Below the pieces are notes generated by a model, which was given only the letters and a program-made list of their open reading frames with translations, was not told where the DNA came from and did not search any database. From positions 36,472 to 100,471 of the forward strand of contig JAQYLT010000039.1 of NCBI GenBank assembly GCA_028719885.1: a DNA stretch of 64,000 nucleotides, written 5' to 3'. Position numbers and translations under genes: made by a program. Source of the DNA: Bacillota bacterium. GTDB taxonomy: Bacteria; Bacillota; Clostridia; Oscillospirales; Oscillospiraceae. Of this stretch, positions 27,290 through 38,037 are shown piece by piece. How positions within the stretch are numbered: the stretch's first letter is position 1; every line of letters starts with the position of its first letter.

Positions 27290-28241
27290 CCTGCTGCTGC
27301 CGCTTCTGCTGCTGCTTTCCGGCTGCGGCAGCCAGCCCCCTCAGGTGCCCCAGCTGACCCGGGTGGGCTTTTCCCAGCTGGGGGCGGAGTCCGACTGGCG
27401 AGTGGCAAACACCGCCTCCATGATGGAATCCCTCAGCGAGGAAAACGGCTATGAGCTGCTCTACGAAAACGCCAAGCAGCGGCAGGCCAATCAGCTGGCC
27501 GCGGTGCGGAACTTCATTGTCCAGGGGGTAGACATTATCGTTATCGCCCCCCTGGAGGAAACCGGCTGGGATGCGGTGCTGCAGGAGGCGAAGAACGCAG
27601 ATATTCCGGTGCTGATTGTGGACCGGGAGGTGGCAGTGGAGGATACGGAGCTCTACCTGACCCAAATCGGCTCCGACTTTCTCACCGAGGGGCTCCAGGC
27701 GGTGCACTGGCTGGAGGAAACCCTGAAGCAGCGGGAGGAACCTGTGAACATCCTCCACATCCAGGGCACCTACGGCGCCACTGCCCAGCTGCTGCGGACC
27801 AAGGCCATTGAGGACGCGGTGGATGCCCATGAAAACTGGCGCTTTGCCGGGCAGCTGTCCGGAGATTTCACCGAGTCCAAGGGCTATGAGGTGGTGCGGG
27901 ATTTCCTGGCGGAGCACCGGGACATTGATGTGATCTACAGCGAAAACGACAACATGACCTTCGGCGCTATGCGGGCCCTGGACGAGGCGGGCATCCGCTA
28001 CGGCCTGGATGGGGATGTGATCATCGTCTCCTTTGACGCTGTTCACCGTGCCCTGGAGCAGTGCATGGCTGGAAAAATCAACCTCTGCGTGGAGTGCAAT
28101 CCCCTCCACGGGCCCCGGGTGGACGAGCTGATCCAGCAGTATCTGGCAGGCCAGGCCATTCCCAAGCAGATTTTTGTGGAAGAACAGGTGTTCACCCCGG
28201 ATATGCTCACGGCGGAGCTGATTGCAGCCCGGGCGTATTGA
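27273..28241 (+). CDS. Sugar-binding lipoprotein, YtfQ-like, sensor partner
   Basis: This 322-aa lipoprotein (LLLLLSGC lipobox) has a type 1 periplasmic binding fold: 'TRVGFSQLGAESDWRVANT', 'GVDIIVIAPLEETGWDAVL' and 'IYSENDNMTFGAMRALDEAG'. It starts at the ATG after AAAGGAG and overlaps the kinase gene by 17 bp. It is a clear paralogue of the YtfQ-like protein at 36841-37821, but has no transporter genes beside it. In Clostridia such orphan binding proteins next to LytS/YesM kinases can act as the ligand sensor of a three-component system (known for XylFII-LytSR). Galactofuranose or a related sugar is a guess from the YtfQ likeness. Confidence 0.88.
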   Translation: MKKLLSLLLPLLLLLSGCGSQPPQVPQLTRVGFSQLGAESDWRVANTASMMESLSEENGYELLYENAKQRQANQLAAVRNFIVQGVDIIVIAPLEETGWDAVLQEAKNADIPVLIVDREVAVEDTELYLTQIGSDFLTEGLQAVHWLEETLKQREEPVNILHIQGTYGATAQLLRTKAIEDAVDAHENWRFAGQLSGDFTESKGYEVVRDFLAEHRDIDVIYSENDNMTFGAMRALDEAGIRYGLDGDVIIVSFDAVHRALEQCMAGKINLCVECNPLHGPRVDELIQQYLAGQAIPKQIFVEEQVFTPDMLTAELIAARAY

Positions 28242-28254
28242 GGGAGGGAAGCCC

Positions 28255-28620
28255 ATGACGCTGAAAGAACGGGCCGCCAACCTGAAACGGGATATTCCGG
28301 CGGTATTCCTGGCGCTGAAATCCAAAAAAACGCCCCTTTTTGCAAAAATCCTGGCGGCAGTTACCGTGGCCTATGCCCTGTCGCCCATCGACCTGATTCC
28401 GGATTTTATTCCGGTGCTGGGGTATCTGGATGATGTGCTCCTGCTGCCCGGCCTGGTGGCCCTGACCCTCCGGCTGATTCCTCAGGAGGTGCTGGCGGAA
28501 TGCCGGGAAAAAGCCCAGGGCATGTGGCAGGGGGGACGGCCGAAGAAGTGGTACTACGCCCTGCCCATCCTGATTTTCTGGTGCCTGGTCCTGCTGGTGA
28601 TTTTGAAAGGGATTTTTTAG
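28255..28620 (+). CDS. DUF1232 (YkvA family) membrane protein
   Basis: This is a 121-aa small membrane protein. The DUF1232 core is clear: 'KTPLFAKILAAVTVAYALSP', then 'IDLIPDFIPVLGYLDDV'. A C-terminal helix (YALPILIFWCLVLLVILKGIF) is added. The start is the ATG at 28255 after GGGAGGG, 13 bp behind the sugar-binding lipoprotein gene, so it may be the last gene of that operon. The function of the family is not established. Confidence 0.88.
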   Translation: MTLKERAANLKRDIPAVFLALKSKKTPLFAKILAAVTVAYALSPIDLIPDFIPVLGYLDDVLLLPGLVALTLRLIPQEVLAECREKAQGMWQGGRPKKWYYALPILIFWCLVLLVILKGIF

Positions 28621-28763
28621 GGAAACGGCGGCTTTTATGGTTTTTCCCCTTGCTTTTTCTCCCAATCGCCGTTACAATGGCCTTATCATACCGCGACAGA
28701 TTGACTGGATAGGAATTTCATCTTATCCGGTCTTTCTCTGTGCGGATTACATGGGAGGTTGCT

Positions 28764-30128
28764 ATGGCATCCAAACGACTGAAAAAGGACACCTTTTATT
28801 CCGAGCTCATGCGCCTGGTGGTGCCCATCGCGGTGCAGAGCTTCATGCTGGCGCTGGTCAGCGTCACCGACGCGGTGATGCTGGGGCGGCTGGACCAGCA
28901 ATCCATGGCCTCGGTATCCCAGGCGGGCAATGTGCAGTTCTTCCTCAGCCTGCTGGTAACCGGCTTCAGCATCGGCGTGGGCATTATGGCCGCCCAGTAC
29001 TGGGGCAAGGGCGACGGCAAATCCATTGAGAAAATCGCCCCCACCGGGCTGAAAATCATTCTCCTGCTGGGAGGCGCGGTGACCCTGGCGGCCCTGGTCA
29101 TCCCCACCACCCTGATGTCCATTCTCACCAGCGACCAGGAGCTCATTCCCCTGGGGGCGGAGTATCTGCGGGTGGTGGCTCCCTCCTATTTCCTCTGCGG
29201 CATCACCCAGGTGTATTTCGCCCTGCTGAAAAACACCGGCCACACCACCGAGAGCTCCACCATCAGCTCCGTGGCCGTGGTGGTGAACATCGTTCTCAAT
29301 GCCATTTTCATCTTCGGCCTGTTGGGCTTCCCCGCCATGGGCATCCGGGGCGCGGCCCTGGCCACGGTGATCGCCCGGCTGGTGGAGCTGGTGATGGCCG
29401 TGGTGGTGAACCGGCGCAAGGGCAATGTGCAGCTGCGCTGGAACTGGCTGTTTAAAAAGGCGGATAGGCTGCTCTATCAGGATTTCCTCCGCTACACCAT
29501 GCCGGTGATCGGCGCCAGTCTGGTTTGGGGCATCGCCTACATGTCCTATTCCGTGGTGCTGGGCCACATGGACGGTGACGCCGTTGCCGCCAATTCCATC
29601 ACCTCCGTGGCCAAGAGCCTGATTTCCTGCCTGATTCGGGGCGTGGGCGGCGGCGCGGGCATCATGATCGGCAACCTGCTGGGAGCCAATCTGCTGGACA
29701 AGGCCAAATCCTATGCCCTGCGGCTGACCAAGCTCTCCGCCGTGGTGGGCATCGCCACGGGACTGCTGCTGGTGGCCCTGACGCCGGTGATTATGAGCAT
29801 CACCCAGCTGACCCCCCAGGCCGCCTCCTATCTGAAAATCATGATCGTCTTTACCGGGCTGAACATCGCGGCTCAGTCGGTGAACCATGTGGTGCTGGAT
29901 GGCATTTTCGGCGCTGGCGGCGATGCCAAGTTCGATATGAACACCAATATCATCTTCATGTGGTGCATCTGTGTCCCCCTGAGCCTGATGGCCGCCTTCT
30001 GGTGGAACCTCCCCGCTCCCGTGGTGTTCTGCCTGTGCAACATGGACGAGATCATCAAGCTGCCAGTGGTATTCCACCACTACCGCAAGTACATCTGGCT
30101 GAGAAATATCACAAGAGAGGTGGCATAA
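28764..30128 (+). CDS. MATE family efflux transporter
   Basis: This 454-aa integral membrane protein has about twelve helices in two related halves. The MATE pattern is visible in 'PIAVQSFMLALVSVTDAVML' near the N-terminus, in 'NIVLNAIFIFGLLGFPAMGI' and in 'GAGGDAKFDMNTNIIFMW' near the C-terminus. Such proteins export cationic drugs or metabolites with Na+ or H+. The start is the ATG at 28764 behind GGGAGG; the ORF-track GTG is 24 nt earlier and lacks a site. It stands alone between the sensor operon and groESL. Confidence 0.92.
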   Translation: MASKRLKKDTFYSELMRLVVPIAVQSFMLALVSVTDAVMLGRLDQQSMASVSQAGNVQFFLSLLVTGFSIGVGIMAAQYWGKGDGKSIEKIAPTGLKIILLLGGAVTLAALVIPTTLMSILTSDQELIPLGAEYLRVVAPSYFLCGITQVYFALLKNTGHTTESSTISSVAVVVNIVLNAIFIFGLLGFPAMGIRGAALATVIARLVELVMAVVVNRRKGNVQLRWNWLFKKADRLLYQDFLRYTMPVIGASLVWGIAYMSYSVVLGHMDGDAVAANSITSVAKSLISCLIRGVGGGAGIMIGNLLGANLLDKAKSYALRLTKLSAVVGIATGLLLVALTPVIMSITQLTPQAASYLKIMIVFTGLNIAAQSVNHVVLDGIFGAGGDAKFDMNTNIIFMWCICVPLSLMAAFWWNLPAPVVFCLCNMDEIIKLPVVFHHYRKYIWLRNITREVA

Positions 30129-30147
30129 CCCCCCCATATCCTTCCTT

Positions 30148-30180
30148 GGCGCCCCCCAAGGGGGCGCCAAATTCTGATTC
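30148..30180 (+). terminator. GC-rich hairpin after the MATE gene
   Basis: GGCGCCCCC and GGGGGCGCC form a 9-bp stem with a CAA loop, followed by a weak AT-rich stretch (AAATTCTGATT). Probable terminator. Confidence 0.6.
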
Positions 30181-30261
30181 CGGTTATGGGCTATCAGCAG
30201 CATAATTGTGCTTTTGAAACGTAACGGCCCCTACTAGCTTGTTACAACTAAAACTAGGTGT

Positions 30262-30415
30262 TTTCCGTAGGGCGGGTGGCTTGCCCCCGCCGCACAGCAC
30301 AATCTTAAATCTTCGGATTGCCAATGTGAAAAGGGAACCCTCCCCGTTCTTGTTGGATGTTTATCTGATCGGTATGTTATCGCGGCGGCGGGGGACAGCC
30401 AGGCGCCCGACGATA
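30262..30415. repeat. GC-rich dyads possibly related to the dispersed hairpin family
   Basis: CGTAGGGCGGGTGGCTTGCC is followed by CCCGCC, so the CGTAGG lead is the same as in the other elements but the stem is GGCGGG/CCCGCC. A second G-rich half (GCGGCGGCGGGGGACAGCC) lies about 110 bp on. The remaining part of the 30129-30540 gap shows no gene. Confidence 0.4.
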
Positions 30416-30540
30416 TAAAACATTAAATTGATGACATTGTCCCAATGGGGAGGGCAAGGAGTGGGGCGTTAATCGACGATACGCTTTTTATTTGTAACCG
30501 ATGGTTCATAAATTATTTACGGAATTTCTCATTTTGGGGC

Positions 30541-30569
30541 TTGCTTTTTCTTCGAGTCTGCGTTATTAT
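30541..30569 (+). promoter_or_regulatory. Promoter of groESL
   Basis: TTGCTT, a 17-bp spacer and TATTAT lie immediately before the CIRCE operator, so HrcA bound at CIRCE would block this promoter. Confidence 0.65.
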
Positions 30570-30572
30570 ATG

Positions 30573-30599
30573 TTAGCACTCAGGAGTTAAGAGTGCTAA
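30573..30599 (+). promoter_or_regulatory. CIRCE operator (HrcA binding site)
   Basis: TTAGCACTC, nine bases, GAGTGCTAA: a perfect match to the known CIRCE inverted repeat. It sits 66 bp before groES. HrcA is the known repressor of this site; hrcA itself is not in the window. Confidence 0.95.
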
Positions 30600-30664
30600 C
30601 GATGTAGATATTTGCAAATCCCCCGGGATTCGCAGTCTAAATAATTGTTTTTGGAGGAAGTATT

Positions 30665-32589
<1,925 letters not shown>

Positions 32590-32604
32590 TACCTCCTAAT
32601 TTTT

Positions 32605-32636
32605 CAGGGACACCCTCGGGTGTCCCTGATTTTTTC
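32605..32636 (+). terminator. Intrinsic terminator of groESL
   Basis: CAGGGACACCC pairs with GGGTGTCCCTG over a 2-nt apex (effectively a tetraloop after fraying), followed by ATTTTTT. Confidence 0.9.
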
Positions 32637-32657
32637 TTTGTGCATATCGGTTTCACT

Positions 32658-33023
32658 CAGCATAAGGAGCGTTTACCGAATTTTCGTAGGGAACGCATTT
32701 ATGCGTTCCAATAGGTAACGATTTTTGGGCGGTACGTTGAATGGTACACTTTCCGGTGTTTGCGTAGGGAACGGATTTATCCGTTCCGAAAGGTTCGATG
32801 ATCACCGCAGTTCGTTGAGTGGCATTTGGGGGAACATATTATCGGCGTTTTACCATTTATCCAACCGATTTTGAAACGATATGGGGAGTGGAACGGATAA
32901 ATCCGTTCCCTACGAAAAGAATCAACATTTTTCCATTCAACATACCCTGATAAAGACGTTACCAAGCGGAATGCATAAATGCATTCCCTACGAAACGTTA
33001 ATCCGATAAAGAACAATACTGCT
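32658..33023. repeat. Dispersed hairpin element, copy 6 (composite)
   Basis: About 365 bp with the second end type (CAGCATAAGGAGCGTTTACCGA at the left; its loose complement TGCTG at the right). Hairpins: 32690-32709 (GGAACGCATTTATGCGTTCC), 32768-32787 (GGAACGGATTTATCCGTTCC), 32890-32909 (GGAACGGATAAATCCGTTCC) and 32968-32987 (GGAATGCATAAATGCATTCC). It shares long stretches with copy 7, including ATTATCGGCGTTTTACCATT. Confidence 0.85.
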
Positions 33024-33083
33024 GACTAAAACCGATAAGCACATTTTTCTTTGTGGTCGAATGGGTGGATCATATTCCAACCG

Positions 33084-33127
33084 ACATAAAAAGAGGCTGC
33101 CTCGTTGCATGAACGGGGCAGCCTCTT
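33084..33127 (-). terminator. Intrinsic terminator of the ytf-like operon
   Basis: AAGAGGCTGCC pairs with GGCAGCCTCTT across a 15-nt loop and is followed on the minus strand by TTTTTATG, just after the last permease gene. Confidence 0.85.
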
Positions 33128-33138
33128 GAAATGAGTAA

Positions 33139-34161
33139 TCAGTCCTTTTTCCGGAACCGGGCGAAGATGGCCTGGAGGACAATGAAGAAGCACAGCAGAA
33201 TGGCGGTGACCACGTTGGGCCAGGCGGAGCTGAGCTTGCCGTTGAATTTCACCAGGCTGGAGATGGTGCCGTTGATCAGCACGCCGAAGAAGGAGCCGAT
33301 CACGTTGCCCACACCGCCGGTGAGCAGGGTGCCGCCGATGACGGCGGAGGAGATGGCGTCCATTTCCAGTCCCAGGGCCTGCCGGGTGGTGCCGCACATG
33401 GTGTTCAGCACGTAGCAGATGGCGCCGATGGAGGTGAGGAAGGAGCACATCACATGGGCCTTAAACCGGGTCTTTTTCACATCCAGACCCATCAGTGCCG
33501 CACTCTGCTGGTTGCCGCCCACGGCATAGAGGCTGCGGCCAAACTTGGTATAGCGCAGGATGAGGAAGGTGGCAATCAGCACCACCAGAGCGATGATGAC
33601 ATAAATGGACACGTTGGGCACCATCAGCTTGCCCTTTTTGTTCAGATAAGCGCCGATTTCAAAGGGCATGTTGAACTTCATGGTGGAGAGCTTGCTCATC
33701 AGCGGGCTCTTGGTAATGGAAACCTGCTGGGTGGAGATCACCGCCGTCATGCCCCGGGCGAAGAACATGCCTGCCATGGTGACGATAAAGGGCTGGATTT
33801 CCAGATAGCCGATGAAATAGCCCTGTACCAGGCCGAACACCAGGCCGATCACCAGCATCAGCGGCAGAAGCACCACCGCAGGCAGCCCCCATTCCTCCAC
33901 GCCCACTGCCATGAACATGCACTCCATGGCAATCAGCGCACCAACGGAAATATCGATACCGCCGGTGATCATCACGGCCGTCATGCCGCAGACCACGCAG
34001 ATCAGACCCGCGTTGTTTTTCAGAATGTCCAGGAACACCTGGAGCTTGGTGAAGCCCTTATCCGCATAGGCCACGCAGCCGGAGATATACATGGCCGCAA
34101 ACAGCAAAATGGTGAGCATCAGGAGAATGGAATTGCTGTTCATTCTTTTCTTTTTCATCAT
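33139..34161 (-). CDS. yjfF: Sugar ABC transporter permease, YjfF-like
   Basis: This 340-aa permease of the ribose/galactofuranose class (BPD_transp_2 family) has about eight to ten helices. Typical stretches are 'GMTAVMITGGIDISVGALIA' and 'GRSLYAVGGNQQSAALMGLD', the latter the loop that contacts the ATPase. The start at 34161 (ATGATG) overlaps the previous gene's stop as ATGA and lies behind GGAGGTG. The ORF-track start at 34524 is an extension into the upstream permease gene. It is the last gene of the four-gene operon and is followed by a terminator. The name rests on order and likeness to E. coli ytfQRT-yjfF. Confidence 0.85.
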   Translation of the reverse strand: MMKKKRMNSNSILLMLTILLFAAMYISGCVAYADKGFTKLQVFLDILKNNAGLICVVCGMTAVMITGGIDISVGALIAMECMFMAVGVEEWGLPAVVLLPLMLVIGLVFGLVQGYFIGYLEIQPFIVTMAGMFFARGMTAVISTQQVSITKSPLMSKLSTMKFNMPFEIGAYLNKKGKLMVPNVSIYVIIALVVLIATFLILRYTKFGRSLYAVGGNQQSAALMGLDVKKTRFKAHVMCSFLTSIGAICYVLNTMCGTTRQALGLEMDAISSAVIGGTLLTGGVGNVIGSFFGVLINGTISSLVKFNGKLSSAWPNVVTAILLCFFIVLQAIFARFRKKD

Positions 34162-35231
34162 GCATGCACCTCCACACTGCTCTGAGCCAGCTTGGCAGCC
34201 TTGCGCTTTTTCATATAGGCCTTTACCACAGGGGACTGGATGGTGACAATGGCGATGACGATGATGGCCTTGAACACCGGTGCCTGGGCTGAGGAGACAC
34301 CCAGCGCGTACAGCGTGGTGGTGATGGCCTGGATGGTATAGGCGCCGATGATGGAGCCGGACAGCCGGAACTTGCCGCCGCCCAGGCTGTTGCCACCCAG
34401 GGCCACCGCCAGAATGGCGTCCATTTCCAGGTTCAGGCCGATGTTGTTGGTATCGGCGGAGTAGATACGGCTGGTGGCCATAATGCCCGCGATGCCGGCA
34501 AACAGGCCGCAGACCACATAGCACAGGAAAATGATGGCGGCGGACTTATAGCCGGAGATGCGGGCCGCGTCCTTGTTGATGCCCACGGCCTGCACATAGG
34601 TGCCCAGGGCGGTGAATTTCAGCACCAGGGCAGTGACCAGCACACAGGCAGCGGTGATCAGCAGGGGAGTGGGGAAAATCCAGGTGTAGCCGCCGAACAT
34701 CTTAAAGCTCTCCACGTTGATGTAGACGATGGCGCTGTTGCACAGCAGCAGGCCGATGGCCCGTCCGGCGGAGAAGAGAATCAGGGTTGCCACCATGGGC
34801 TGAATTTTCAGGAACGCCACCAGGAAGCCGTTGAAAGCGCCGCACAGGCAGGCGGTGAGAACGCCCGCCAGCACGCCCACCCAAAGGGGAACGGCGTAGC
34901 TGTTCACGTTCACGTTGCCGAAGCCCGCCAGCAGCACACAGCACACGCCGCCGGCCAGGGACATGACGGAGCCCACGGAGATATCGGTACCGGCGGAGGC
35001 GGAAACCACCAGGGTCATGCCGATGGCCAGGATGGCGGCCTCGCTGCCCCGGTTGAGGATGTCAATCAGCCGGCCATAGAGGATGCCCTGGCTGTTGATG
35101 GAAATGGTGAAGAAATTATAGAATGGATTCCCGTGGGCCACATCGTAGATGATGTTGATCAGCATCACCAGCACCATGGAGAACAGCGGCAGAAACAGCT
35201 GCTTCTGGGTGACTTTTTTCAATGTTGTCAT
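34158..35231 (-). CDS. ytfT: Sugar ABC transporter permease, YtfT-like
   Basis: This 357-aa membrane protein of the BPD_transp_2 family is the partner permease of YjfF. Typical stretches are 'GMTLVVSASAGTDISVGSVM' and 'YVQAVGINKDAARISGYKSA'. It starts 4 bp after the ATPase stop behind GGAGGGATAAGCAG and overlaps the next gene by 4 bp. Two different permeases, one large ATPase and one binding protein match the layout of the galactofuranose importer of E. coli; the real substrate may differ. Confidence 0.87.
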   Translation of the reverse strand: MTTLKKVTQKQLFLPLFSMVLVMLINIIYDVAHGNPFYNFFTISINSQGILYGRLIDILNRGSEAAILAIGMTLVVSASAGTDISVGSVMSLAGGVCCVLLAGFGNVNVNSYAVPLWVGVLAGVLTACLCGAFNGFLVAFLKIQPMVATLILFSAGRAIGLLLCNSAIVYINVESFKMFGGYTWIFPTPLLITAACVLVTALVLKFTALGTYVQAVGINKDAARISGYKSAAIIFLCYVVCGLFAGIAGIMATSRIYSADTNNIGLNLEMDAILAVALGGNSLGGGKFRLSGSIIGAYTIQAITTTLYALGVSSAQAPVFKAIIVIAIVTIQSPVVKAYMKKRKAAKLAQSSVEVHA

Positions 35232-35235
35232 CTGC

Positions 35236-36741
35236 TTATCCCTCCGCGATGGTCTTCATAACCATCTCCTGTGTCATCTCGCCGCTGAGCTCGCCCACCT
35301 TGGCCCCGTCCCGCAGGACGGCCAGGCGGTTGCAGGTGCGGAGCATCTCTTCAATTTCCGAGGAGATGAACAGCACGCCCTTGCCCTCCTGGGCCAGCTT
35401 GATTACCAGCTTCTGAATTTCGGTTTTGGTGCCCACGTCGATGCCGCGGGTGGGCTCGTCCAGAATCAGGAAATCCGGGTCGGTGGCCAGCCAGCGGGCG
35501 ATGATCACCTTTTGCTGGTTGCCGCCGGAGAGCTGCTTGACGGGAGTCTCCCGGCTGGCGGTTTTGATTTGCAGCAGCTCGATGAAGTGATCGGCGATTT
35601 CCTCCTGCTCCTTCATGGGAATCAGCTTGGTGATGCCCCGGCGGGCCTGCATGGCCAGGATGATGTTCTCCCGCACACTCAGGTCGCCGATGATGCCCTC
35701 GGCCTTCCGGTCGTCGGGCAGCATGCCCATGCCCAGATTCATGGCGTCGATGGGGTGCTTGATATGTACATCCTTTCCCTTTACCCGCAGGGTGCCGGTC
35801 TGGGCCTTGTCCGCGCCGTAGATGGCCCGGGCCAGCTCACTGCGGCCGGAGCCCAGCAGACCTGTCAGGCCGATGACCTCGCCCCGGGCCAGCTCCAGAT
35901 CAAAGGGCTTGATCTTGCCGGCGTGGCTCAGTCCCTTGGCATCGATGAGGGTTTCGGTGCCGCTGTGGAGGCCCCCTTCGGGCTTGATGGAGGCCAGATC
36001 GTCGAAGTCCTTGCCCATCATGGCGGCAATCAGCTTCACCCGGGGCAGCTCCGCGATGGGATACTCGCCCACCAGCTGCCCGTTACGCAGCACGGTGATC
36101 CGGTCGCAGACGGCATAAACCTGCTCCAAAAAGTGGGTGACGAAGATGATGCCAACGCCCCGGTCTCGGAGCTGGCGCATCAGGTTGAAGAGCTTCTCCA
36201 CCTCGGTATCGTCCAGGGAGGAGGTGGGCTCGTCCAAAATCAGCACCTTGCATTCCATATCCACCGCCCGGGCGATGGCGATCATCTGCTGCAATGCAAG
36301 GGAATATTCATCCAAATTCCGGGTGACATCCACCGGAAGATTCATCTCGTTCATCAGCTTCTGCGCCCGCTTCACCATTTCCCGGCGATTGACGGTGTGC
36401 AGCTTGGTCATCGGCTCCCGGCCGATGAAAAGGTTCTCTGCCACGCTCAGATTGGGGCAGAGGTTGACTTCCTGGTACACGGTAGAAATACCCCGCTTCT
36501 GAGCCTCCAGGGTATTGCGGTTTTTAATGGCCTCTTCAATGCCCTCAATGTGAATTTCACCGGCATCGAAATTATTTACACCGGTGAGGCATTTAATCAA
36601 CGTGGATTTCCCCGCGCCATTTTCGCCCATCAGTGCGTGGATTTCTCCTCTTCGCAGTGTGAAATCCACGTGGTCCAGCGCCTTTACGCCGGGGAAGGTC
36701 ATCGTGATGCCTCGCATCGTCAGAACAACCTGATTCTCCAT
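35236..36741 (-). CDS. ytfR: Sugar ABC transporter ATP-binding protein, two ATPase domains, YtfR-like
   Basis: This 501-aa protein carries two fused ABC domains, as in RbsA/MglA/YtfR. The first has Walker A GENGAGKST and Walker B VLILDEPTSSLD. The second starts near residue 255, lacks a canonical Walker A (GLLGSGRSELARAIYG, as is usual for this class), and has signature LSGGNQQKVIIARWL and Walker B FLILDEPTRGIDVGT. The start at 36741 (MENQVV) is preferred over the 13-residue longer ORF-track start. It lies between the binding protein and permease genes of the operon. Confidence 0.92.
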   Translation of the reverse strand: MENQVVLTMRGITMTFPGVKALDHVDFTLRRGEIHALMGENGAGKSTLIKCLTGVNNFDAGEIHIEGIEEAIKNRNTLEAQKRGISTVYQEVNLCPNLSVAENLFIGREPMTKLHTVNRREMVKRAQKLMNEMNLPVDVTRNLDEYSLALQQMIAIARAVDMECKVLILDEPTSSLDDTEVEKLFNLMRQLRDRGVGIIFVTHFLEQVYAVCDRITVLRNGQLVGEYPIAELPRVKLIAAMMGKDFDDLASIKPEGGLHSGTETLIDAKGLSHAGKIKPFDLELARGEVIGLTGLLGSGRSELARAIYGADKAQTGTLRVKGKDVHIKHPIDAMNLGMGMLPDDRKAEGIIGDLSVRENIILAMQARRGITKLIPMKEQEEIADHFIELLQIKTASRETPVKQLSGGNQQKVIIARWLATDPDFLILDEPTRGIDVGTKTEIQKLVIKLAQEGKGVLFISSEIEEMLRTCNRLAVLRDGAKVGELSGEMTQEMVMKTIAEG

Positions 36742-36840
36742 CCACTTTCCACGTCCTTTCTGGATTGTCTCGATTGGCACATATGCCGAAAGGAAGAGGC
36801 CAAAATGGCCCCTTCCCTTTCAGTGATTTACATCAAAATC

Positions 36841-37821
36841 TTAGTAGGCGCGGCCGTCCAGGATTTCCTGAGTCATGGTCTGAGCCAGCTCGGAAGTGAT
36901 GCCAGGAGCCACAAAGGCTTCATCGGGAACGATGGTCACGTCGGGAATCTCTTCGCCAGCCTGAATCTTGGCAATGATGTCCATGACACCGGCAGCCTGC
37001 AGGGGGTTGCACTCCACGTTGCAGTTGATCTTGCCGGCCAGGGTACGGGTCAGGCCTTCCTTGGTGGCGTCGAAGGAGATGATGATGACGTCGCCGTCAA
37101 CACCGTAGGTAACGCCGGCAGCGTCCATGGCGTCCATGGCACCGTAGGCTTCGTTATCGTTCTGGCAGACAACCACGTTGAACTGACCAGCGTAGGACTT
37201 CAGGTAGGACTCCATGACTTCCTGGCCGCCAGCCTGGGTGAAGTCACCGCTCTGGCTGTCCAGAATCTTCCACTCGGAATGCTCGTCGGCAACCTTGTTG
37301 AAGCCGGTGGTACGGCCCAGGGTAGCGGAAGCGCCCACGGAGCCTTCAATCACCAGGATGTTGGCATCCTTGCCGTCCAGGTACTCAGCCAGCCACAGAC
37401 CGGCGGTCTCGCCTTCCAGAGCGGTATCGGTGCCCAGGAAAGTGGTGTACAGTTCGGGGTCGGCGGAAACGGTACGGTCAGCGATGATCACGGGGATACC
37501 AGCTTCCTGAGCTTCCTGCAGGACGACTTCCCAGCCGGCTTCCTGCACGGGGCAGATGACGATGTAGTCAACTTCCTGCTGGATGAAGCTGCGGACGGCT
37601 TCCATCTGAGCAGCGTGGTCGTTGTCGGCGTCCACAAAAATCAGCTCGTAGCCGTTCTCTTCGGTGAAGGTGGTCTGATAGTCGTTGGTGTTGGCAGCAC
37701 GCCAGTCGGATTCGTGACCGACCTGAGCAAAGCCGATGACCACATTGTCCTCAGCCATGGCGGGGGCGCACAGGGCGACAGCAATCAGCAGCGCCAGCAT
37801 GCAAGCGATAAGTTTCTTCAT
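36841..37821 (-). CDS. ytfQ: Sugar ABC transporter substrate-binding protein, YtfQ-like
   Basis: This 326-aa secreted binding protein has a signal peptide with an AMA cleavage site and a type 1 periplasmic binding fold ('VVIGFAQVGHESDWRAANTN', 'VDYIVICPVQEAGWEVVLQE', 'CQNDNEAYGAMDAMDAAG'). It is the first gene of the importer operon; the start at 37821 follows AGAGGTAATCCC. Unlike its paralogue at 27273 and most Gram-positive binding proteins, no convincing lipobox is seen: the only nearby Cys is preceded by VAL. About 100 bp separate it from the ATPase gene. Confidence 0.9.
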   Translation of the reverse strand: MKKLIACMLALLIAVALCAPAMAEDNVVIGFAQVGHESDWRAANTNDYQTTFTEENGYELIFVDADNDHAAQMEAVRSFIQQEVDYIVICPVQEAGWEVVLQEAQEAGIPVIIADRTVSADPELYTTFLGTDTALEGETAGLWLAEYLDGKDANILVIEGSVGASATLGRTTGFNKVADEHSEWKILDSQSGDFTQAGGQEVMESYLKSYAGQFNVVVCQNDNEAYGAMDAMDAAGVTYGVDGDVIIISFDATKEGLTRTLAGKINCNVECNPLQAAGVMDIIAKIQAGEEIPDVTIVPDEAFVAPGITSELAQTMTQEILDGRAY

Positions 37822-38007
37822 GGGATTACCTCTTTCCATAAATTTTTGATTTGCCCACGGCGTGTGGGCTTCTGCTCATATAAAAGCACAAAAACCGGCG
37901 TTCGTCAACGGATTCTCCGTGGATAAAAACAAAACTGTGATTCTGAATAAATACCATTTTAGAGGAATCAAACAAAAAACCGTACAACTTTTCTGAAACC
38001 TTGCTAA

Positions 38008-38037
38008 TTGACAGAGCAATGGTGAATATTTTATGAT
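38008..38037 (+). promoter_or_regulatory. Putative promoter in the ytfQ-gntR divergent region
   Basis: TTGACA, an 18-bp spacer and TATGAT on the plus strand, pointing to the regulator gene 230 bp on. The rest of 37822-38269 is AT-rich with no gene; I could not pick a clear operator. Confidence 0.45.

Noticed and set aside
35149-37926. A 925-aa plus-strand ORF across the ytf-like operon
   Set aside because: It is antisense to three well-recognised transporter genes, has low-complexity His/Gln/Gly composition and no ribosome site; an antisense shadow of GC-rich codons.
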